64,000 nucleotides of DNA from Paracoccus zhejiangensis (GCF_002847445.1 NZ_CP025430.1:2852001-2916000), one strand, 5' to 3'; shown: positions 29,125 through 38,704, numbered from the stretch's first letter. Notes: generated by a model from the letters alone, not told the origin. A program made the numbers and translations.

Positions 29125-32100
29125 TGCGGAAAATCCTTCTTCTTCTGGCCCTTATCCTGCTGCCGCTGTCCCAAGCCTGGGCGCAGGACAGCGCGGCCGA
29201 AATTTCCGAGAAGGTCGAGGACGACAAGGGCTTCATCACCAACCTTCTGGAAGAAAACCTGTCGGGTGCCGGTCGCGAGGTCATCATCGACGGTTTTCGC
29301 GGGGCGCTGTCCTCGCGCGCGACCTATGACCAGATCACCATCGCCGATGCCGAGGGCGTCTGGCTGACGCTGAAAAACGGCGCGATCCACTGGAACCGCG
29401 CGGCGTTGCTGCGTGGGCGGATCGAGATTGCCGAGCTGTCCGCCGCCGAGATCCTGCTGCCGCGCCTGCCGTCGCCGGGCGAACAGCAGCGCACCGCCGA
29501 GGCGGTCGAGTTTTCCCTGCCGCAACTGCCCGTGTCGATCAATATCGAGCAGATCCTCGCCGAGCGGGTGGAACTGGGCGAGCCGGTGATCGGCCTTCCG
29601 GCCTCGGTGAAGGTCAGCGGCACCATGCAACTGGCCGGTGGCGAGGGTACGGCGAAGCTGTCCATCGACCGGCTGGACGGCCCGCGCGGGCAGTTCCTGC
29701 TGGATGCGGGCTTTGCCAACGAGACCCGCGTGCTGAAGCTGGATCTGAAGCTGGACGAGGATGCCGACGGATTGCTGGTCAATCTGGTCGATCTCCATGA
29801 CAAGCCCTCGGTCAAGGCCGAAATCTCGGGCGAGGGGCCGTTGTCGGACTTTCTGGCCAATATCACGCTGGCCACCGACGGCCAGCCGCGGGTGACCGGC
29901 AAGGCCAGCGCCACGGCGCAGGCGGCCGAAGACGGCGCGCCCGGCACCGCCTTCCGGCTGGAACTGGGCGGCGATGTCGCCAGCCTGTTGCCACCCGACA
30001 ATCGCGGCTTCTTCGGCACCAATACCCAGCTTCTGGCGGATGGCTGGCGCGGCGAGGATGGCCGGCTGCAACTGCCGGTCCTGATGATCGACACCAATGC
30101 GCTGAACGTCTCGGGCTCGCTGACCACCAATGAGAACGGCGCACCCGAGCAGGCGGTGCTGCTGATGACCCTCGGCGCCGATGCCGGGGCGACGGAATTG
30201 CCCGTCACCCTGCCCTTTGGCGGCGACCTGAAGGTCAATGATGGCCGGCTGGAACTGCAATACGACGCGGCGCAGGGCGATGGATGGTCGCTGGTCGGGC
30301 GCGTCGGCGAGGTGGATCAGCAGGGCGTGCGGATCGGCGCGCTGGAACTGAACGGCGCGGGCACGGTGCTGCGCGACAATGACCGCCTGTCCGAGATCGA
30401 CGGCAAGATCGAGTTCGGCGGCCGCGAGATGCGCTTTGACGATGCCGGGCTGGCGCAGGCCATCGGCGACCAGATCACCGGCGTGACCGAGTTCAGCTTT
30501 GTGCCGGGCGACGTGCTGGAGCTGACCAACCTCAGCGCGCGGGGCACGGATTATGGGCTTGAAGGCTCGGTCCTGGTCGAGGGGCTCAGCACCGGCATCG
30601 CCGCTTCGGGCAACGTCACCGCCAGCTATGATGACCTGTCGCGCCTCTCGCAGCTTGCGGGCCGTCCGGTCACCGGCAAGGCCGAGGCGGTCATTGCCGG
30701 CAATTATGTCGTGCTTACCAAGGGCTTCGATGTGAACGCCCAGATCACCGGCACCGATATCTCGGTCGATCAGGACCAGCTTGACCAGTTGCTGCAAGGC
30801 GAGTCGAACATCACCCTGATTGCCCGCCGCGATCAGACCGGCATCCAGTTGAACGAGCTGACGGTGAATGCGCAGCGGCTGACCGCCGAGGCCGAGGGCT
30901 ATCTGAACAGCGGCTCCAGCGATCTGAAGGCCAAGATCTCGATGCCCTCGCTCAGCGATGCCGATGCCGAACTGGGCGGTTCGCTGATGGCCGATGCGTT
31001 CCTCAGCGGTGCCTCGGGTTCGCGCCGGCTGACCATCAGCGGCGAAGCGATGGACCTGAAAACCGGCATCGAGGAACTGGACGGCGCGCTCGGCGGCCAG
31101 ACCAACCTGACGGTGATCGCCGGCGAGCAGGATGGCGGTTATGTCATCGAGCAATTCCAGTTCTCTAACCCGCAGATCAAGGCCGAGGGGCAGGGTAACC
31201 TGGTGCCCGGCCAGATGGATGCCAAGGCCGATCTGGATGTGCCGGATCTTTCGGTTCTGGGCCGTGGCTGGGCCGGCAGCCTGACCGCCGATGCGACGGT
31301 GCGCGAAGAAGGCGGCGTGCGCTTCCTTGACCTGACTGGCCGCGGCACCGACCTGCAACTGGGTCAGGCCAATGTCGATGGCGCGCTGACCGGTGAAACC
31401 ACGCTGACCGCCAAGGTCGAACAGCAGGGCGAGGTCTTCACCATCCGCGATCTGCAACTGCAGAACGACCAGCTGAATGCCACGGCCGAGGGCAGCTATG
31501 GCCCCGGCCAGACCGACCTGACCGCCGACCTGTCGATCGCATCGCTGGCGGCTTTGGGCCAGGGGTGGAGCGGCGCGCTGCAGGCGCAGGGGCGTTTGCA
31601 GGAACAGGGCGACGGGGTACGGCGGCTGAACGTCACCGGCACCGGCACCGATTTGTCGCTGGGGCAGGCCAGCGTCGACGGCGCTCTGACTGGCCAGACC
31701 CGGTTGTCGGTGCGCGGAACCGAACAGGCCGGCGTCTTCACCATCGACGAGGCGCATATCCTGAACGAACAGGCCGAGATTACCGCGCAGGGCGTGGTCG
31801 GCGGCGCCGAAACCAATGTCAGCGGCCATGTGAACTTCAAGCAGTTGGCCGCGCTCGGCGCGGGCTTGCAGGGCAGCCTGGTGGCCGATGGCCGCGCGGT
31901 TGCGGGCAGCGACGGGGTGATCCGGGTCGAGGTGACGGGCACCGGTCAGGATCTGGCCATGGGCCAGCAGGATCTGGACGCGGCGCTGTCGGGACCGACG
32001 GCCATCAGCCTCAGGGGTGCACTCGACAAGGGCGTGTTCAGCATCGAGGACGCCCGGATCGACAATGCCCGGCTGGACGTGACCGCCAGCGGGAAGGTCG

Positions 32101-33914
32101 GGGCAGGGGCCACGGACCTGACCGCCAGCCTCGCAGCCGGCGACCTGCGCTTCCTTGGGCGCGGCATCTCGGGCGCGGTAAACATCGATGGCCGGGTGGT
32201 GGATCAGGGCGGAAACCGCCAGATCACCGCCAATGGCACCATCAACGGGCTGGCCATCGGGCAGGCGCGTATCGATCCGCTGCTGGCGGGCCGGACCACG
32301 CTCGATCTGGCGGCGACGCAATCGGCTAACGGAAATCTCAGCATCCAGCGGCTGGTGGCCCGCAATCCGCAGCTGTCGGTCAATGCCGACGGGGCGCTGC
32401 AATCGGGCGTCAACCTCGATGTGACGCTGAACAATCTGGCGCTGCTGCAGCCCGGTATCGCCGGTCCGGCGCGGGTTTCGGGCACGGTGCGGCAGCCGCA
32501 GGCGGGGGGGAATTACGCCGTCGATCTGGCGGCGACCGCGCCGGGCGGCACGCGGGCGCAGGTCTCGGGCACGGCAGCGGCCGATTTCTCGACCACCGAT
32601 CTGCGCGTCTCGGGCGTCAGCGACGCGGCGCTGGCCAATCCGCTGATCCGCACCCGCAGCATCGAAGGGCCGATCAGCTTTGACATCGCCATGCGAGGCC
32701 CGCCGGGGCTGGATGCGATATCGGGCAATGTCTCGCTGAATGGTGGCCGCGTGTCCGAGCCGAAACTGGGACTGACGCTCGAGGCGCTGAATGTCAGCGC
32801 CAATCTGCAGAACGGGCGGATCGATGTCGAAGGCAGCGGCAATGTCGAGGCCGGGGGCAGCCTCAGGGTCAGCGGTCCGGTCGATCTGCGCAATGGCACG
32901 GTGGATATCGGGATCGTGCTCGACAATGTCGTGCTGCGCGACCCGAACCTCTACGAGACGCGGGTGTCGGGCAATCTCAGCTTTGCCGGGGTGCAGGCCG
33001 ACGGACCCTTGATCTCGGGCCGGATCGATATTTCCGAGGCCGAGCTGCGCATCCCCTCGACCGGGTTGGGCGGGGCCAAGGCGATCCCGGATATCGAACA
33101 TGTGGGCGACAGCCGCCCGGTCGCGGCAACCCGCGCCAAGGCAGGGATCGAGGCCTTCCCCAGCCTTGCCTCGCAGGATGCGGGGATGCAGGGACCGGCG
33201 GCGACCCCGCCCGCCAATCCGCCGCGGCTGGATATCCTGCTGTCGGCGCCCAATCGGGTGTTCATTCGCGGGCGAGGTGTCGATGCCGAGATGGGCGGCC
33301 AGATCCGGCTGACCGGCACCTCGCGCAATGTCATCCCCATCGGCACGCTGGAGCTGATCCGCGGCCGGGTCGATCTTTTGGGCAAGCGCTTCGTGTTGAC
33401 CGAGGGTCTGGTCGAGATGCAGGGCAGCCTGATCCCGGTGATCCGGCTGGTGGCCGAGACCTCGCAGGATGGCATCACCACCCGCATCATCATCGATGGC
33501 GAGGCGCGCGACCCCGAGATCACCTTTGAATCCTCGCCCGAGATGCCCGAGGAAGAGGTTCTGTCGCAGCTGCTGTTCCGGCGCGGGCTGGACAAGATCA
33601 GCCCGCTGCAGGCGGCGCAGCTGGCCAATGCGGTCGCGGTTCTGGCCGGACGGGGCGGCGAGGGCATCATCGGCAACCTGCGCAACACGGTCGGGCTGGA
33701 TGATCTGGACCTGCAGACCGATGACGAGGGCAATGTCGAGGTGCGGGCTGGCAAATACCTGTCGGACAATCTCTATACCGATGTCTCGGTCGGGGATGAC
33801 GGCAAGACTGAACTGAACCTGAACCTCGATATCTCCGAGACGCTGCGGGCGCGGGGGTCGATGGGCAGCGACGGGGAAAGCACGCTCGGCGTCTATTTCG
33901 AGCGTGATTACTAG
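29124..33914 (+). CDS. tamB: TamB/AsmA-like translocation and assembly module protein
   Basis: 1,596 residues, longer than E. coli TamB (about 1,260). An N-terminal signal anchor (MRKILLLLALILLPLSQAWAQ) precedes a very long beta-groove region. The C-terminal TamB (DUF490) domain includes RVDLLGKRFVLTEGLVEMQG and EVLSQLLFRRGLDKISPLQAAQLA. TamB spans the periplasm and is thought to guide lipid or outer-membrane protein substrates to TamA. Residues 543 to about 1,135 are six tandem repeats of 99-100 residues, which account for the extra length. ATGA overlap with tamA. Confidence 0.93.
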   Translation: MRKILLLLALILLPLSQAWAQDSAAEISEKVEDDKGFITNLLEENLSGAGREVIIDGFRGALSSRATYDQITIADAEGVWLTLKNGAIHWNRAALLRGRIEIAELSAAEILLPRLPSPGEQQRTAEAVEFSLPQLPVSINIEQILAERVELGEPVIGLPASVKVSGTMQLAGGEGTAKLSIDRLDGPRGQFLLDAGFANETRVLKLDLKLDEDADGLLVNLVDLHDKPSVKAEISGEGPLSDFLANITLATDGQPRVTGKASATAQAAEDGAPGTAFRLELGGDVASLLPPDNRGFFGTNTQLLADGWRGEDGRLQLPVLMIDTNALNVSGSLTTNENGAPEQAVLLMTLGADAGATELPVTLPFGGDLKVNDGRLELQYDAAQGDGWSLVGRVGEVDQQGVRIGALELNGAGTVLRDNDRLSEIDGKIEFGGREMRFDDAGLAQAIGDQITGVTEFSFVPGDVLELTNLSARGTDYGLEGSVLVEGLSTGIAASGNVTASYDDLSRLSQLAGRPVTGKAEAVIAGNYVVLTKGFDVNAQITGTDISVDQDQLDQLLQGESNITLIARRDQTGIQLNELTVNAQRLTAEAEGYLNSGSSDLKAKISMPSLSDADAELGGSLMADAFLSGASGSRRLTISGEAMDLKTGIEELDGALGGQTNLTVIAGEQDGGYVIEQFQFSNPQIKAEGQGNLVPGQMDAKADLDVPDLSVLGRGWAGSLTADATVREEGGVRFLDLTGRGTDLQLGQANVDGALTGETTLTAKVEQQGEVFTIRDLQLQNDQLNATAEGSYGPGQTDLTADLSIASLAALGQGWSGALQAQGRLQEQGDGVRRLNVTGTGTDLSLGQASVDGALTGQTRLSVRGTEQAGVFTIDEAHILNEQAEITAQGVVGGAETNVSGHVNFKQLAALGAGLQGSLVADGRAVAGSDGVIRVEVTGTGQDLAMGQQDLDAALSGPTAISLRGALDKGVFSIEDARIDNARLDVTASGKVGAGATDLTASLAAGDLRFLGRGISGAVNIDGRVVDQGGNRQITANGTINGLAIGQARIDPLLAGRTTLDLAATQSANGNLSIQRLVARNPQLSVNADGALQSGVNLDVTLNNLALLQPGIAGPARVSGTVRQPQAGGNYAVDLAATAPGGTRAQVSGTAAADFSTTDLRVSGVSDAALANPLIRTRSIEGPISFDIAMRGPPGLDAISGNVSLNGGRVSEPKLGLTLEALNVSANLQNGRIDVEGSGNVEAGGSLRVSGPVDLRNGTVDIGIVLDNVVLRDPNLYETRVSGNLSFAGVQADGPLISGRIDISEAELRIPSTGLGGAKAIPDIEHVGDSRPVAATRAKAGIEAFPSLASQDAGMQGPAATPPANPPRLDILLSAPNRVFIRGRGVDAEMGGQIRLTGTSRNVIPIGTLELIRGRVDLLGKRFVLTEGLVEMQGSLIPVIRLVAETSQDGITTRIIIDGEARDPEITFESSPEMPEEEVLSQLLFRRGLDKISPLQAAQLANAVAVLAGRGGEGIIGNLRNTVGLDDLDLQTDDEGNVEVRAGKYLSDNLYTDVSVGDDGKTELNLNLDISETLRARGSMGSDGESTLGVYFERDY
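30750..32510 (+). repeat. Six tandem ~100-codon repeats within tamB
   Basis: Repeat units begin at 30750, 31047, 31344, 31644, 31944 and 32241 (residues 543, 642, 741, 841, 941, 1040), a period of 297-300 bases. Each unit opens with a motif of the form GTDLxLGQAxVDGALTGxTxL. About 40 residues later comes N-x-Q-L-x-A-x-A-x-G, and then a LAALGxGWSGxL-type segment. Copies 3 and 4 are the most alike; copies 1 and 6 are diverged. These would add successive rungs to the lipid-binding groove. Confidence 0.85.
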
Positions 33915-33920
33915 GGCTTA

Positions 33921-35507
33921 TCAGTCGGCACCGATTGCCTTGCGGTTGCGAGGGGCGGCATCGTCACGGCTGGTGCCGGCGGCCTCGCTCTCGGGCAGGC
34001 GGAAGCGCACCAGTTGCCGCCCGCCGGTCAATGCGCGCACCGACCAGCCCAGCAGCCCACCCTCCGGCGCCGCCATCGCCCCGTCATCGCGGCCAGTGCC
34101 GTCGCGCAGGCTCAAACGCTCGGTCAGCGCCTCGAAGCCCGCGCCGGCGGCAATAGCGCCGCGCCAGCGCTCGACGGCCTCGGCCATGGTGGCACTGCGC
34201 CCGCCCCAAAGCTGCTCATAGGCCTTGTTGCACAGCAGGAACTGCCCGCTGGCGCCAAAGACCACAAGCGCATCCTCGATCCCGTCCAGCACCAGTGCGC
34301 CGAGGTTCAAATCGGCCCGGAACTTGCGGGTCAGCGAAATCTCCGAGCTGATGTCTTCGAACAGGAAGGCCACCGCGCCATCGGGATGCGGACGACCGGT
34401 CACCCGATAGGTCTGGCCACCGGGCAGGGACCAGGTCTCGACATGGCGGCCCGTGGCGGCTGCGGTCTCCAGGTTGTTCATCTGCTGGCGCCAGCTGCGA
34501 TAATCCTTGGGCTCCGGCACCATGCGCGCGTCGCGCAGCTTGTCGAGAAAGTCGAACAGCGTCGGCCGCCCGGTCAGGAAGCCTGCCGACAGGCCGGTCA
34601 GGTCGATCAGGGCCGGGTTGAACAGTTGCAGGTTGCGCTCGCGGTCAAAGATCGCAAGCCCGGTGGGCAGGTCGGCAAAGGTCTTGGTCAGCGTCTGGAC
34701 GAACTCGCGCAGGCCACGCTCGGCCCGGACCGCGGCATCGGCGGGCAGGGCGAAGAACATGGTCTGCTCGCCCGAGCGATGGGCATGGCAGTCGAACCAC
34801 AGCACAGATCCCCGCGCCTCGAGCTGCGCCCGGCGCGACAGGCGCGCGGCGCTGTCAGTCAGGCTCGGCAGGTCCAGAAGCCGGGGCAGGGGCCAGCTCA
34901 GCCCATCCTGCGCCACCTCTTCGGCGCGCTTGAGGTAAGCGGCATTGGCCCAGGTGACGGTCCCGTCGGTATCCTGTCGCCAAGCCATCATCGGCGTGTG
35001 GTTCATCGAGCCGCGCAGCAGCTCAAGCTCTTCCTCCATCGCCTGCAGGGTCAGCGAATCCACCATGATGGCGGCATTCTCGGCGCCGGGATCGCTGATC
35101 GTCAGCCGGGTGGTGTTCTGGCCCAGATCCTCGATCACCAGCCGCAGTGCCGCGATCCCGGTTCCGGCACCACCCGCCAGCTCGACCCGGCCGGTGGCGG
35201 CCAGACCGGCCATGCGCGTCGAGAGGTCGGGAAAGCGGCCTTCCAACCAGGCGGTCAGCCGGGGCAGGTCAACCGCCTCTTCGCTGATCGCCCCGGCCAG
35301 GTTCTTGGCCGGCAGGGTCGCATCGACCAGATTCCTGCCGCGAAACAGGAAGATGATCGGCTCGGCCTCGCCGATCAGCGCCCCGCGAGACCGGCGCGTT
35401 GCATGATGCCCCCGGCTGTCCAGCCAGCGGATGAACAGCAGTGCTGCGATCACCGAGACCGTTCCCGCGACGACAGCGATCAGCAGGGTCATCAGGCCAT
35501 GGATCAT
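33921..35507 (-). CDS. Membrane-anchored PAS-domain protein without kinase output
   Basis: 528 residues. One N-terminal membrane segment (MTLLIAVVAGTVSVIAALLFIRWL) is followed by an N-terminal domain and about three PAS-like modules. Landmarks are MAWRQDTDGTVTWANAAYLK, TGLAIFDRERNLQLFNPALIDLTGL and ALVVFGASGQFLLCNKAYEQLWG. The chain ends after the last PAS with no HisKA, HATPase, GGDEF or EAL domain. It is 49 bases downstream of regB on the same strand, so it may be cotranscribed with that redox kinase. It could modulate RegB or another kinase; this is inference. It is convergent with tamB, six bases away. Confidence 0.75.
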   Translation of the reverse strand: MIHGLMTLLIAVVAGTVSVIAALLFIRWLDSRGHHATRRSRGALIGEAEPIIFLFRGRNLVDATLPAKNLAGAISEEAVDLPRLTAWLEGRFPDLSTRMAGLAATGRVELAGGAGTGIAALRLVIEDLGQNTTRLTISDPGAENAAIMVDSLTLQAMEEELELLRGSMNHTPMMAWRQDTDGTVTWANAAYLKRAEEVAQDGLSWPLPRLLDLPSLTDSAARLSRRAQLEARGSVLWFDCHAHRSGEQTMFFALPADAAVRAERGLREFVQTLTKTFADLPTGLAIFDRERNLQLFNPALIDLTGLSAGFLTGRPTLFDFLDKLRDARMVPEPKDYRSWRQQMNNLETAAATGRHVETWSLPGGQTYRVTGRPHPDGAVAFLFEDISSEISLTRKFRADLNLGALVLDGIEDALVVFGASGQFLLCNKAYEQLWGGRSATMAEAVERWRGAIAAGAGFEALTERLSLRDGTGRDDGAMAAPEGGLLGWSVRALTGGRQLVRFRLPESEAAGTSRDDAAPRNRKAIGAD

Positions 35508-35556
35508 TCCGGTTGCATTCCCGCAGCTAATTTCGCCCCGATTAGCCTATGCAGAC

Positions 35557-36879
35557 TTAAGATTTGGTTAAAGTCCCCATTTCGATCCCGGCTTGGCGCG
35601 GATTGTCGCCCAGAGCGCGGCGGCTGTCTGCCGCGATACGGTCAAGCGGCCAGGTGACGGTGACCGAGGCGCCCGGCGCCTCGTTGGCGAAATCAAGCAC
35701 CGCGCCGGACCGCTCCAGCAGGGTCTTGGCGATGAACAGGCCCAAGCCCATGCCGTCATAGCCCGGCCTGCTGCTGCTCGCGCCGCGCTTGGGGGTGGGA
35801 TAGGGATCGCCCAGCCTTGCCAGAAGGGCCGGGGGAAAGCCTGGGCCGTCATCGCTGACGGCAATGGACAATTGGTCGCCCAGTTCGACGGCGTCCACAT
35901 GAACCTCGTGGGCGGCGAAATCGACGGCATTCTGGATCAGGTTGCGCAAGCCGTGAATGACGCCCGGATCGCGGCGAATGTCGGGACCAATGGCGGTGAT
36001 GAAGACCTTGGGACCGCGCTGCCCATGAATGCCGACGGCCTCGTCCAGCACCACCCGCAGCGGCGCGCTGCGCAGCAGCAGGTCATCCTTGCCGGCCTGC
36101 CCCATGGCCTTCAGGATCGCGCCACAGCGATCGGCGGACCGGCGCAACTCCTCCAGATCGCTGGCGAGATCCGGGCGATCGGCCAGCTCGTCACCCAGTT
36201 CCCCGGCGATCAGCTTGATCGTGGCCAGGGGGGTGCCGAGCTCGTGCGCGGTGGCGGCGACGACGCCGCCCAGATGCTGCAGGCGCTGCTCGCGCGCCAG
36301 TGCCAGCTGGGTCGAGAACAGCGCCTGCGAGGTGACCGACAGTTCTGCGACCACGCGATGGGTGTAGATGGCGAAGAAGAAGACCCCGATGATAATCGCC
36401 AGCCAGTGGCCCAGTGCCAGAAGCGGCGGGACGGTCACTTCCTCGCCATTCTCATGGGTCAGCGGCAGGGCGAGCCAGAAGGCCATGCTGATCAGCAGAA
36501 TGGTGGCAAGGCCGATCAGCTCGGTCTGGCGCCGGGACAGGGACGATGCGGCGATGGTGACGGGGGCAAGGACCAGCAGGGCGAAGGGGTTAGAGGGTCC
36601 GCCGGTCCACCAGATCAGCAGCGAGATCTGCAGCAGGTCAAAACTCAGCTGTCCCGCCGCGCGACTGGGGTCGACCCGTCCCGAGGATCCGGCCAGCAGC
36701 CAGGTGTTCATCAGCGCCGAAATGCCGATCAGGAACAGCACCGGCCAGATGGCAAAGCGCAACCCGATCGACCAGGCGACGGCCACCGTCGCCAGCTGTC
36801 CGACGATGGCAACCCAGCGCAGGATGACCAGCGTGCGCATGCGAATCGGCTCGGCCTGCGGGGCATCAGGCAAGAGCAT
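35557..36879 (-). CDS. regB: Redox-responsive sensor histidine kinase RegB/PrrB
   Basis: 440 residues. Six membrane segments occupy about residues 15-175. The quinone-binding heptapeptide GGPSNPF is at 93-99, the phosphoacceptor is His212 in AHELGTPLA, and the redox-active cysteine is Cys252 in RSADRCGAIL. A HATPase domain follows. These are the three hallmark features of RegB/PrrB. It phosphorylates RegA under low oxygen or a reduced quinone pool. It is divergent from senC across a 125-base region that should carry both promoters. The regB/senC-regA-hvrA arrangement matches Rhodobacter. Confidence 0.95.
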   Translation of the reverse strand: MLLPDAPQAEPIRMRTLVILRWVAIVGQLATVAVAWSIGLRFAIWPVLFLIGISALMNTWLLAGSSGRVDPSRAAGQLSFDLLQISLLIWWTGGPSNPFALLVLAPVTIAASSLSRRQTELIGLATILLISMAFWLALPLTHENGEEVTVPPLLALGHWLAIIIGVFFFAIYTHRVVAELSVTSQALFSTQLALAREQRLQHLGGVVAATAHELGTPLATIKLIAGELGDELADRPDLASDLEELRRSADRCGAILKAMGQAGKDDLLLRSAPLRVVLDEAVGIHGQRGPKVFITAIGPDIRRDPGVIHGLRNLIQNAVDFAAHEVHVDAVELGDQLSIAVSDDGPGFPPALLARLGDPYPTPKRGASSSRPGYDGMGLGLFIAKTLLERSGAVLDFANEAPGASVTVTWPLDRIAADSRRALGDNPRQAGIEMGTLTKS

Positions 36880-37004
36880 CGACTGGTCCTGATCGGGGGT
36901 GAACGACAGGGCAACCTCTCGAAGCGAAATGCCTCGCCTTGATAACGGCGGTCGGATAAGCGATCAATGCGCGCGTTTTAATTTGGACGAAGACGGAAGC
37001 AGGC

Positions 37005-37637
37005 ATGAACAAGGACCGGAAACTGATTTTGGCCGGCACCGCAGCGGCGGTTGCATTACTGGCCGTTGGCGGCCTGTGGATGTCGCGCGATGCCGGCGCA
37101 GGCGATTTTGCGCAATGCCAGAAATCGGTGGTTTCGGGGGGAATGGAGGCCTTTGGCACGGAATTTACCCTGACCAATGGCGCCGGAGAGCGTGTCACCG
37201 ACAAGCAGGTCTTTGATCGGCCCTCGCTTCTCTATTTCGGCTATACCTTCTGTCCCGATGTCTGCCCGCTGGACAGCGCCCGCAATGCCGAGGCCTCGGC
37301 ACTACTCGTCGAAAACGGGATTGAAGTTCAGCCCGTGTTCGTCACCGTCGATCCGGCCCGGGACACGCCCGAGGTGGTGAAGACCTTCACCGAGCAATTC
37401 TCGACCCCGATGGTTGGCCTGACCGGCAGCGACGAGGAGATCCAGGCTGTCTCGAAAGGCTGGCGGAACTATTTCAAGCTGCATAACGAGGAGGATAAGG
37501 AGTATTATCTGGTCGACCATATGACCAATACGTATCTTGTTCTGCCTGGCCACGGCACGGTCGAATTCTTTGGTCGTGACGCATCGCCCGATGAGGTTGC
37601 CGAGCGCACCGCCTGTTTCGTCGAGGCCGCGTCCTGA
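37005..37637 (+). CDS. senC: SenC/PrrC, SCO1-family copper protein
   Basis: 210 residues. An N-terminal membrane anchor (about 7-25) leads to a periplasmic thioredoxin-fold domain. The copper ligands are visible: Cys83 and Cys87 in TFCPDVCPLD, and His172 in YYLVDHMTN. SCO proteins deliver copper to, or reduce the CuA/CuB sites of, cytochrome oxidase. In Rhodobacter the gene also influences RegB/RegA signalling. It lies 49 bases upstream of regA on the same strand, so probably cotranscribed. Confidence 0.94.
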   Translation: MNKDRKLILAGTAAAVALLAVGGLWMSRDAGAGDFAQCQKSVVSGGMEAFGTEFTLTNGAGERVTDKQVFDRPSLLYFGYTFCPDVCPLDSARNAEASALLVENGIEVQPVFVTVDPARDTPEVVKTFTEQFSTPMVGLTGSDEEIQAVSKGWRNYFKLHNEEDKEYYLVDHMTNTYLVLPGHGTVEFFGRDASPDEVAERTACFVEAAS

Positions 37638-37686
37638 CCGCGTCTTCAGTGACCCAAGTCGGACGCCTGCTGTAAGGAGTATTGCC

Positions 37687-38241
37687 GTGAATCAGGATCT
37701 ACAGGAACAGATCGGCGCCGACCCGTCGCTGCTGCTGGTCGATGACGACGAGAATTTCGTCAACCGCCTGGCGCGGGCGATGGAAAAGCGCGGGTTCCGC
37801 CCGATCAGCACCCGCAGCGTCGCCGAGGCGATGGAGGCAATCCGCAGCGCGCCGCCCGCCTATGCGGTGATCGACCTGCGGCTGGAGGATGGCAGCGGGC
37901 TGGACGTGGTCGAGGCCCTGCGCGAGTCGCGCGACGATGCCCGTATCATCGTGCTGACCGGCTATGGCGCCATCGCCACGGCGGTCGCGGCGGTGAAAAT
38001 GGGCGCGACGGATTATCTTTCTAAGCCGGCTGACGCAACGGAAGTTACCGCCGCCCTGCTGAGTGCTGGCGAAGTTCTGCCACCCCCGCCCGAGAACCCG
38101 ATGTCCGCCGATCGCGTGAGATGGGAACATATTCAACGGGTTTACGAGCAATGCGACCGGAATATTAGTGAAACGGCACGTCGTCTTCACATGCATCGTA
38201 GAACGCTTCAGCGGATTCTTGCCAAAAGAGAGCCGCGCTAA
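37687..38241 (+). CDS. regA: Redox response regulator RegA/PrrA
   Basis: 184 residues from GTG 37687, preceded by AAGGAG at good spacing; the frame is open upstream, but this start gives the exact family length. The receiver domain has the VDDDE acidic pocket and phosphoacceptor Asp63 in YAVIDLRLEDG. The C-terminal Fis-type helix-turn-helix, RNISETARRLHMHRRTLQRIL, is the near-invariant RegA DNA-binding segment. RegA controls respiration, nitrogen, carbon and, where present, photosynthesis genes in response to redox state. Confidence 0.96.
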   Translation: MNQDLQEQIGADPSLLLVDDDENFVNRLARAMEKRGFRPISTRSVAEAMEAIRSAPPAYAVIDLRLEDGSGLDVVEALRESRDDARIIVLTGYGAIATAVAAVKMGATDYLSKPADATEVTAALLSAGEVLPPPPENPMSADRVRWEHIQRVYEQCDRNISETARRLHMHRRTLQRILAKREPR

Positions 38242-38269
38242 ATACGATATGCAACTATTCTTTCCTATG

Positions 38270-38282
38270 CTAATTTAATTAG
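38270..38282. promoter_or_regulatory. AT-rich palindrome upstream of hvrA
   Basis: CTAATT-T-AATTAG, an exact inverted repeat in an unusually AT-rich 55-base gap between regA and the H-NS-like gene. It ends 14 bases before the proposed start. It could bind the H-NS-type product itself or form part of the promoter; this is inferred from position and composition only. Confidence 0.3.
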
Positions 38283-38296
38283 TGGTGGGACGGAAT

Positions 38297-38629
38297 ATGT
38301 TAAACATGGACGACAAAATGACTATTAACTTCGATAAGATGACCCTTAAGGAGATGCGCGATCTTCAGGGGCGGCTAGAGCGTGCGATCAGCTCGTTCGA
38401 GGACCGCAAGCGCCGCGAGGCGATGGCGGCCGTCGAGAATGTTGCGCGCGAACATGGTTTCAGTCTGACCGATCTGACGGGCGGAAAGATGAAGCGCGCC
38501 GGTACGGTGCCGCCGAAATACTCGAACCCCGGCGATCCGACGATGACCTGGACGGGCCGTGGCCGCAAACCGCGTTGGGTTCAAGAGAGCCTCAACAAGG
38601 GCAAGACCCTGGACGATTTGCTGATCTGA
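38297..38629 (+). CDS. hvrA: H-NS family protein, HvrA-like
   Basis: 110 residues from ATG 38297; alternative starts are GTG 38282 and ATG 38306. The N-terminal oligomerisation helix ([29 protein letters not shown]) is followed by the C-terminal DNA-binding region with TWTGRGRKPRWV, the alphaproteobacterial H-NS core motif. The position directly after regA matches hvrA of Rhodobacter capsulatus, a trans-acting regulator. The usual next genes hvrB and ahcY are absent; an HD hydrolase on the opposite strand follows. Confidence 0.88.
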   Translation: MLNMDDKMTINFDKMTLKEMRDLQGRLERAISSFEDRKRREAMAAVENVAREHGFSLTDLTGGKMKRAGTVPPKYSNPGDPTMTWTGRGRKPRWVQESLNKGKTLDDLLI

Positions 38630-38704
38630 AATCGATTGCGGGCCGCGAATCTGAGGGCGTGGCCCCGCTGATCTCTGCAATCTGTCCGAGGGTTCTGAAC
38701 TGGG

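Noticed and set aside
29097..33101. Very long minus-strand open frame (1,334 codons) opposite tamB
   Set aside because: It is the antisense of a GC-rich real gene; the composition is rich in Arg, Gln, His and Gly and no domain is visible.
36939..36967. TTGAT ... ATCAA pair between regB and senC as an FNR box
   Set aside because: The half-sites are separated by 19 bases rather than four, so it does not fit FNR; it may still be a weak dyad.
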